Assembly: GCA_002366755.1 (NCBI GenBank)
Contig: DFBV01000242.1
Span: forward strand, 1 to 26,164
Reading direction: 5' to 3'
Origin: Anaerolineales bacterium UBA3071
GTDB lineage: Bacteria > Chloroflexota > Anaerolineae > UBA3071
Length of the DNA stretch: 26,164 bases
Shown: piece by piece, positions 20,945-26,164 of the stretch
Numbering within the stretch: the first letter of the stretch is position 1
How the letters are laid out: the number at the start of each line of letters is the position of its first letter
The notes under the pieces: generated by a model
Told to the model about the DNA's origin: nothing
Seen by the model: the letters and a program-made list of their open reading frames with translations, nothing else
Database searches by the model: none
Made by a program: the position numbers and the translations under genes

Positions 20945-21631
20945 CTAGGAGGTCAGGATATACCAGCACAGCCCGCTGCCGAAGATCCACCGGCACAGTG
21001 TCAAGGCAGGGGGAGTCAAGATCCTGCCCAGTATGGGCACGAAATTGTCAGCGATGATGAGTATCATCAGCAAGCCAGGCCCCATGGCCCGCGACCGCTC
21101 CCAGAAGTCGGCCCAGCGCCGCGCCCAGTCGGTGCGCACCGCGGTCAATGCCCCTAGCAGGACGCCGTGACCATCCAGCGGGAATATGGGCAACAGGTTG
21201 AATACCGCCAGCGAGATATTGATCCAAGCCAGCGTTGTGAGAATGTCCCACAGCAAATCAGGAATGGACCCCAGGGGCAGCAGCCGCAGTGGCAATGCGA
21301 CCAAACTGGCCAGGACAAGGTTAGATGCCGGCCCAGCCACAGCTATCAAGCCGCCGCCCGTGCGCGGATCGAGGCGCAGATTGCGAGGATTGTAGGGCAC
21401 CGGCTTGCCCCAGCCGATACCGAAGCCGGCCAACGAGCTCACGAGGATCATGATCGTTCCCATAGGATCCAGGTGAGCGAGTGGATTCAAAGACAGGCGG
21501 CCCATTCGCTGTGCGGTGTCATCGCCCAAGAGGAAGGCTGCCCAGGCATGGGCGAATTCGTGCACGTCGATGGAGATCAGCAAAGCCACCAGGGAGATGA
21601 TTAGAGATTTGACATCAAGATCGAGGTTCAC
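20945..21631 (-). CDS. Site-2-protease-like M50 family metalloprotease
   Basis: This 228-residue integral membrane protein has the zinc site HEFAHAWAA (His24, Glu25, His28) in the first helix and the conserved second metal motif NLLPIFPLDGHGVL in a later helix. Between them lie SLNPLAHLDPMGTIMIL and the pocket GKPVPYNPRNL, all typical of the short bacterial M50 group. These proteases cut proteins within the membrane, for example anti-sigma factors. It appears to be the first gene of the operon running to rsmD. The target is unknown. Confidence 0.92.
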   Translation of the reverse strand: MNLDLDVKSLIISLVALLISIDVHEFAHAWAAFLLGDDTAQRMGRLSLNPLAHLDPMGTIMILVSSLAGFGIGWGKPVPYNPRNLRLDPRTGGGLIAVAGPASNLVLASLVALPLRLLPLGSIPDLLWDILTTLAWINISLAVFNLLPIFPLDGHGVLLGALTAVRTDWARRWADFWERSRAMGPGLLMILIIADNFVPILGRILTPPALTLCRWIFGSGLCWYILTS

Positions 21632-21976
21632 GCCTGACTACATCCCTTCTACAATAATCAGCTATCGCTTGCACTTGCTCTGCCCCACAGGCCCGGCGGG
21701 GATAGACAGCATCATTATAGCACAGGCGAGCCGTTTAGAGAAAACGGCAAGCGCGACCGGTACGTCATCTTTGACCTTTCCCAGGTCAAGATGAACTTCG
21801 GCCGTTGCTGGACAAGTTAAACGCCAAACGAACGGCATTGCCCTGGCCCAACAACCCCGTCGTGCAGTTCAGCATTGCTCAGGACAAGCCGCTCCATCCG
21901 GTGACGAAGCCTGAAAAATCGCCCAGACCGATCGGTTCAACGAGTATGCCCTAGCCAGGGAAGAGGGACATTCAAC
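21632..21976. other. Intergenic region with possible decayed coding sequence
   Basis: There is no intact gene in these 345 bases. The plus strand from about 21748 reads NGKRDRYVIFDLSQVKMNFG, and after one frame change at about 21815 reads WPNNPVVQFSIAQDKPLHPV and on to about 21950, with protein-like composition. This suggests a broken gene fragment of unknown family. On the minus strand a TATAAT sits at 21719-21714, about 80 bases before the M50 gene, without a good -35. Confidence 0.35.
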
Positions 21977-23395
21977 TCACACGGCAAGCACCAATATCAG
22001 GTCATTGACGTTGGTGTTCGTGGGGCCAGTGAAGATGAGGTCGCCTAGTGCGGCGAAGAAGGGGTAGGAATCGTTGTTCGTCAGATGCGCGGCAGCGTCG
22101 AGTCCCAGCGCCTGCGCTCTGGAGAGGGTAGAGCCGGTGGCCACCGCGCCCGCCGCATCGGTGGGACCATCGGTGCCATCGGTGGCCAGGCTAATGATCA
22201 TCACCCGTTCCCAGCCGTCGAGGGCCATCGCCGCAGCCAGCGCCAGTTCCTGGTTGCGCCCGCCTTTGCCCTCGCCGCGCACGGTAACCGTCGTCTCGCC
22301 GCCCAGGATCAAGCAGGCCGGCGGTGCCAACGGCGCGCCACTGTCCACCATCTCCTTGGCCAGCGCCACGCATACTTTGGCCACCTCTCGCGCCTCTCCC
22401 TCGGCGTAGGTCGTGAGAATCTGCGATTGGAAGCCAAGCGCTTGCGCCTGCGCCAACGCCGCGCGGGCGGCCATGCGATTATCGCCGATGATCAGGTTCT
22501 GCACCCGCTGGAAGCAGGCCTCGCCTGGCTTGGGCGTCTCGACGACATCCCCAGCCATGCCCCGCCGCAGAAAAGCGACGACGCTGGTCGGCACAGCCTC
22601 CAGGACGGCGTAGCGTTCCAGCACGCCGTAGGCGTCGGCGAAGGTGGTGGGATCGGGCACGGTGGGGCCAGAAGCGATGGTGTCCAGGGGACTGCCCACC
22701 ACATCGGAGAGGATGAGGCAAACGAGAGTAGCCGGCGCGGCGCGACGCGCGAGCTGTCCTCCCTTGAGTTGCGAACAATGCTTGCGCACGCTGTTGAACT
22801 CGTTGATCGTCGCTCCGCTGCGCAGCAGCACGTCGGTGAGAGCCTGGAGGTCATCCAGGGTGATGCCAGGAGCCGGCAGCGGCAGCAACGCTGAGCCACC
22901 GCCGGAGATGAGGCAGATGACCAGGTCTCGCTCGCTCAGTCCGCCAAGCAGGCCCAAGATGCGCCGCGCCCCCGCCATCCCCGCCGCATCGGGCAGCGGA
23001 TGGCCGGCTTCCACGATATCCAGCGCTGGGGGTAGGGAGAGGCGAAAAGAACCAAACGGAGAGAGATGCGAGCCAAAGGTAACCTGCCAGTGGGCTTCGT
23101 TGCGAGCGCTCAGCCGAACGGAAGCGGTGTGGCCCTGTTTCACGTTGACCACGCCCGCTGTCAGGCGGTCGCCCAGCAGTTCGGCGACGGCGATGGCCAT
23201 AGGGCTGCCCGCCTTTCCGCCGCCGACGACGAAGACCCGCTCAAAGCCACTCAGGTCATAGCGCCGCTCGGCGACGTGCAGCCACCTTCCATCGCGACGC
23301 ACGTGGCGTCGAACGGCCTGCTCGGGATCCACGGCGTTCAGCGCCGCGGTCATGATCTCCGCTGCCTGCTGCCGCCAGGAGTGTTCCTTGTCCAT
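21977..23395 (-). CDS. Glycerate 2-kinase (MOFRL family)
   Basis: This 472-residue protein has the two domains of GckA/TtuD-type glycerate 2-kinases: an N-terminal part with FVVGGGKAGSPMAIAVAELL, EAGHPLPDAAG, and LISGGGSALLPLPAPGITL, and a C-terminal MOFRL domain with CLILGGETTVTVRGEGKGG, RNQELAL and ATDGTDGPTDAAGA. The enzyme phosphorylates D-glycerate to 2-phosphoglycerate with ATP, feeding glycolate or serine carbon into glycolysis. The start ATG 23395 has AAGGAG upstream; the frame continues seven codons further. It follows a sugar-type binding lipoprotein by 24 bases, hinting at a shared catabolic role. Confidence 0.93.
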   Translation of the reverse strand: MDKEHSWRQQAAEIMTAALNAVDPEQAVRRHVRRDGRWLHVAERRYDLSGFERVFVVGGGKAGSPMAIAVAELLGDRLTAGVVNVKQGHTASVRLSARNEAHWQVTFGSHLSPFGSFRLSLPPALDIVEAGHPLPDAAGMAGARRILGLLGGLSERDLVICLISGGGSALLPLPAPGITLDDLQALTDVLLRSGATINEFNSVRKHCSQLKGGQLARRAAPATLVCLILSDVVGSPLDTIASGPTVPDPTTFADAYGVLERYAVLEAVPTSVVAFLRRGMAGDVVETPKPGEACFQRVQNLIIGDNRMAARAALAQAQALGFQSQILTTYAEGEAREVAKVCVALAKEMVDSGAPLAPPACLILGGETTVTVRGEGKGGRNQELALAAAMALDGWERVMIISLATDGTDGPTDAAGAVATGSTLSRAQALGLDAAAHLTNNDSYPFFAALGDLIFTGPTNTNVNDLILVLAV

Positions 23396-23419
23396 AGGCT
23401 TCTCCTTCCGCGCCAACCT

Positions 23420-24766
23420 CTACGGCGCAGACGCTTCCAACGCCTGCTCCACAGCTTCCTCAGGCGATGCTGAGCCGGACAGCACGTCGCGCACGGCCTG
23501 CTGCAGCCAGCGGGCGGTCTCCACGTAACCTGCACCGCTAGGGTGAAACGTCGCCGCTTCAAGCTGCGTGTCCAAGAAAGCAGCGTACCCTTCCTCGGTA
23601 CCCCAAGCGTCGAGGGCCGAACGGCGCGTGGGCAACCGTCTGGCCGCCTGCGTCCATGCTGCACTGTGCTCGGGCGCCAACAGCCATTCGACAAACTGGG
23701 TGGCTGCCGCCTGATGGACTGCGTCTGTTGTGACGATAGCCAGGGCCCAGCCTCGGCTGATGGTCACTGCCTGTCCGTCCATGGTGGGCAAGGCAGCAAA
23801 GCCGCTGTCCTTCAGCGCGTCACGCTCCGCCAGGTAGCGGCTGGCGAGCGCGTTGGTCATCTCCGCATCACCCGAGAGATAGGCCGGCCAGCAGGCCTCC
23901 ACGTTAGCGAAGGTCAGCACCTGGGGAGGGATGCGGCGCCGCTGAGCGCCCTGCTGGTAGAACGTCAGCATCTCCCGCAGGGGCTGCTCCGCCAGCGATA
24001 GCTGGCGCGTCGTCTCGTCGAGCTTCCCACCTGCGCCCAGGTACTGGATCAGCGACGCGTCGTTGAGCAACCCCTCACGCCCCGCAGCAGGGAAGATGTA
24101 GGTCCCCCTGCCCGACAGCAACTCGTCCCAGGTGGAGGGCGGCTCCTGCACCTTGTCGGTGCGATACACCAGATGCTGCACATCGGCCTCGAACTGCACG
24201 GCGTACCACTGCCTGTCGAACTGGCCGACATTGAGGGCAAAGGGAAAGAGATCGTCACGCAACTCAGCGGACAGCAAGCCGTCCAGCGGCTGCATCAACC
24301 CGTTCTGCACGGCCGCCGGCAGGTCGCTGGTGTCAATGGTGATCACATCGGGCAGGACGCTGGGTGCGGCGGCGTTGGCAGTGCGCAGGAAATCGAGGAT
24401 CCCCCCCTTGCCGTGGGCCGCTTTGAGGATGGGCTGCACGCCGATATCGGGCTGCATGGTCACGAAGCCCGCGATTTGCTGGGCCAGAACCTCGCCACTG
24501 GCATCGCCGGCAGACGGCGAGAAAAACTCCGGCGTCCACCAGGTGAGGGTGATACCACCAGAGGGGACGGGAGCGACGGTGGGTGAAAGCTCGGCGACGA
24601 CGTCCGCCTCCTCGGCGGGTAGCTCCTCCGGCGGGGGGGACGCCGGGGGCGCAGGAACGGGCGACGACAGCGACTGTCCGCAGGCGGCCAGCAGCAGGCA
24701 GCCCAATCCAATGGCGACAGCCAAGGTAGTGAACCACATGATACGTGCATGTCTGTTGTTGTTCAC
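23420..24766 (-). CDS. Extracellular solute-binding lipoprotein, family 1 (sugar-type)
   Basis: This 448-residue protein starts with a lipoprotein signal (TTLAVAIGLGCLLLAACGQ, lipobox LAAC) and a Pro/Glu-rich linker to about residue 65. The binding fold then follows: LTWWTPEFFSP, DVITIDTSDLPAAVQNGLM, WYAVQFEADVQHLVYRTD, PPSTWDELLSG and ISRGWALAIVTTD. It resembles the maltose and glycerol-phosphate binding family. No permease genes are visible. The start is GTG 24766 with AGGAGG upstream; a longer frame to 24814 is less likely. It leads an operon with glycerate 2-kinase. Confidence 0.88.
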   Translation of the reverse strand: MNNNRHARIMWFTTLAVAIGLGCLLLAACGQSLSSPVPAPPASPPPEELPAEEADVVAELSPTVAPVPSGGITLTWWTPEFFSPSAGDASGEVLAQQIAGFVTMQPDIGVQPILKAAHGKGGILDFLRTANAAAPSVLPDVITIDTSDLPAAVQNGLMQPLDGLLSAELRDDLFPFALNVGQFDRQWYAVQFEADVQHLVYRTDKVQEPPSTWDELLSGRGTYIFPAAGREGLLNDASLIQYLGAGGKLDETTRQLSLAEQPLREMLTFYQQGAQRRRIPPQVLTFANVEACWPAYLSGDAEMTNALASRYLAERDALKDSGFAALPTMDGQAVTISRGWALAIVTTDAVHQAAATQFVEWLLAPEHSAAWTQAARRLPTRRSALDAWGTEEGYAAFLDTQLEAATFHPSGAGYVETARWLQQAVRDVLSGSASPEEAVEQALEASAP

Positions 24767-24834
24767 GTTGCCTCCTTGTCCAAAACAGCGGAGGGATACA
24801 GAAACAACCCGCACTCCCTCTGTCTGCTGCCTGG

Positions 24835-24862
24835 ATTATAACACAACTTCTCAAGGCGACAA
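24835..24862 (-). promoter_or_regulatory. Candidate promoter of the binding-lipoprotein operon
   Basis: On the minus strand TATAAT (24840-24835) is preceded, after a 16-base spacer, by TTGTCG (24862-24857). The GTG start is 68 bases downstream. Confidence 0.6.
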
Positions 24863-24900
24863 ACGACCGCCAAGAGTCAAAAGCTCATGAGAATCGGGTT

Positions 24901-24929
24901 TTGACAAAAGCCTCCCCTTGCCCTATCAT
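24901..24929 (+). promoter_or_regulatory. Strong promoter of the plus-strand lipoprotein gene
   Basis: A perfect -35 TTGACA (24901-24906), a 17-base spacer and a near-perfect -10 TATCAT (24924-24929). It is divergent from the promoter at 24835-24862. The leader to the gene at 25035 is about 100 bases and contains CCTGTCAGACCGGTCAGG, an imperfect inverted repeat that could be an operator. Confidence 0.8.
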
Positions 24930-25034
24930 ACACCTGTGAAGCGAGAACCTGTCAGACCGGTCAGGATGGAACCAATTCACCGATTCAGCAGTCTAATATT
25001 CAAAGGTACCACCCAGCAGTGATATAGGAGGGCG

Positions 25035-25700
25035 ATGATGAACAGACGAGCGTTCTTCGCTTGGCTGCCCCTGCTGGCTCTCTTGGCAGCAGGCGCAATC
25101 TCCTGCTTGCCTTGGCAGCGCCAGCCGGAGGGCCAGTTGGTCTACGCCGGGCCGACGGAGCAGGGCACTCCCGCAGGGGATTTCCTGCCGGGCACCGACA
25201 TTCAGTACGTAGGGCTAACCGACCAGGGAGCCGAGGTGCTCATCGGGGGGCAGCAAGCAGTGAAGAAGAAGGGGGATTCGCTCGATTGGGACGGGCATCC
25301 CCTCCCCGGCGTCACGTTGAACCTCAACCAGCGCATCGTGTGGTTCACCGAGCAGAAGCTGCACGCCGCGGGCACGGCCCGCCTGGCCCTAGAAGGGACC
25401 CAGCCGGTCGCCATGCCCTTCCCCGAGGAGGCGCCAGCGCTCTACAAGCTGCCCACGACCTACAACGTGAAGCGAGGCGAGACCATCCCCGGCACAACCA
25501 TCACCTACGTAGGCTCCAGTGAGAAGGGTGCGGAGCTGAGCGGCGTCGAGGGCTATCCCCATCGAGGGATCGCTGATTCCATCACCTGGGAGGGCAAACT
25601 GCTGGACGGGGTCTTCCTCAAAGTGACGCTGCGGGTGGTTTTCTTCAACGAAGAGCAGTTGCAGGTAGCCGGCCTGGCGACCATTGGCCTGACCCCCTGA
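25035..25700 (+). CDS. Putative lipoprotein with two tandem copies of an uncharacterised domain
   Basis: This 221-residue protein has an N-terminal signal (FFAWLPLLALLAAGAISC) with a loose lipobox ending at Cys24. The mature part is a duplication of a unit of about 70 residues. The first copy includes PGTDIQYVGLTDQGAEV, SLDWDGHPLPGV and RIVWFTEQKLHAAG. The second includes PGTTITYVGSSEKGAEL, SITWEGKLLDGV and RVVFFNEEQLQVAG. The pattern suggests a small beta-rich fold; no family or function is recognised. Two ATGs in a row (25035, 25038) follow GGAGGG, and the second has the better spacing. A strong promoter lies upstream. It stands 33 bases before the metallophosphoesterase gene. Confidence 0.78.
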   Translation: MMNRRAFFAWLPLLALLAAGAISCLPWQRQPEGQLVYAGPTEQGTPAGDFLPGTDIQYVGLTDQGAEVLIGGQQAVKKKGDSLDWDGHPLPGVTLNLNQRIVWFTEQKLHAAGTARLALEGTQPVAMPFPEEAPALYKLPTTYNVKRGETIPGTTITYVGSSEKGAELSGVEGYPHRGIADSITWEGKLLDGVFLKVTLRVVFFNEEQLQVAGLATIGLTP

Positions 25701-25733
25701 GGCCCATTCGAGAACAAGACCTCCCTGGAAGAC

Positions 25734-26164
25734 ATGGAAGATATGGAAGAGAAGAAACTGACTCGCCGCACCTTCCTGCGGCGCACGCTGGCCGCGGGGT
25801 TAGGCCTGGGTCTAGCAGGAGCGGCATGTGGCGGTTATGCGCGCCTGCTGGAGCCACGCTGGTTCGACGTCGAAGAGGTGACGATACCACTGCCAAGGCT
25901 GCCACGGGCGCTGGACGGACTCACCATCGCCCACCTGAGCGATTTGCACCTGGGGCCCTATCTGGGAGCAGCGGAGTTGGCGCACGCTGTGGAGATGGTG
26001 CAACGGCTGAACCCGCAACTGGTGGTCATCAGCGGCGATTTCGTCAGCCGTGGCAGCGAATGGCAGCGTGAGGAGATGCTGGCGCCACTGGCCGCGCTGC
26101 AGGCGGTGTTGGGCGTGTTCGCCGTGCTGGGCAATCACGATCACTGGACGGACCCCGCCTGGGT
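25734..26164 (+). CDS. Metallophosphoesterase with Tat-type signal (3' end outside window)
   Basis: The frame is open from ATG 25734 (or ATG 25743) to the edge of the window. The N-terminus has a twin-arginine signal (TRRTFLRRTLAAGLGLGLAG), so the folded protein should be exported by the Tat system. The calcineurin-like metal motifs follow: IAHLSDLHLGP, VISGDFVSRG and VLGNHDHW, in the order and spacing of the YkuE-like group. It probably hydrolyses phosphodiesters or phosphomonoesters outside the membrane. Later metal-ligand His motifs lie beyond the window. Confidence 0.88.
   Translation, partial: MEDMEEKKLTRRTFLRRTLAAGLGLGLAGAACGGYARLLEPRWFDVEEVTIPLPRLPRALDGLTIAHLSDLHLGPYLGAAELAHAVEMVQRLNPQLVVISGDFVSRGSEWQREEMLAPLAALQAVLGVFAVLGNHDHWTDPAW

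Overview
The window looks like a piece of a high-GC bacterial chromosome, most likely from the Chloroflexota (an Anaerolineae-like lineage). This is inferred from the gene repertoire: a fused-ATPase ECF cassette, many lipid-anchored or membrane-anchored solute-binding proteins, a YqeC-MocA fusion, an RsmD with an APPQY motif, and dispersed palindromes that translate as VGAGLKPAPT-type peptides. No rRNA or marker gene settles the taxonomy.

Layout. Positions 1-8.5 kb read on the plus strand: the end of an HD-domain protein, the Mg2+ transporter mgtE, an aconitase-family dehydratase pair (leuC/leuD-like), and an ECF transporter cassette (fused double ATPase, an unusually large S component, EcfT). 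The leuC- and leuD-like genes are separated by a Phd/YefM antitoxin and its RelE/ParE toxin. The toxin is broken by two copies of one 29-bp palindrome. From 8.5 to 24.8 kb everything reads on the minus strand. First comes an operon of GNAT, HAD, small membrane protein, aconitase X and YqeC-MocA fusion, closed by a clear terminator at 8514-8539. Then come a tRNA region (tRNA-Met, an intron-split tRNA-fMet, tRNA-Leu) with an FtsB/DivIC-like gene, secG followed by a family-5 solute-binding protein, a lipoprotein, an operon of housekeeping genes (M50 protease, HD protein, TyrA-like dehydrogenase, GIY-YIG protein, glycosyltransferase, rsmD), and a sugar-type solute-binding lipoprotein followed by glycerate 2-kinase. 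From 24.9 kb to the end the plus strand carries a duplicated-domain lipoprotein and the start of a Tat-exported metallophosphoesterase.

The most striking element is at 13211-13932. It is an initiator tRNA-fMet gene split between U33 and C34 by a 650-nt group I intron, which carries a 149-codon PD-(D/E)XK homing endonuclease resembling I-Ssp6803I of the cyanobacterial tRNA-fMet intron. The tRNA exons, splice sites, catalytic core pairings (P3-P9), endonuclease catalytic residues and an upstream promoter can all be read from the sequence. The endonuclease reading frame fills the P1 loop, and its last codons also form the candidate P1 3' strand and P2 hairpin. A self-splicing mobile intron in the initiator tRNA outside cyanobacteria is the best candidate here for a little-described system.

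Other points of interest are the double palindrome hit on the toxin gene, a related repeat read through in frame in the YqeC-MocA linker, an aconitase X with no visible small-subunit partner, an enlarged ECF S component, and altered catalytic motifs in RsmD and in the TyrA-like protein.
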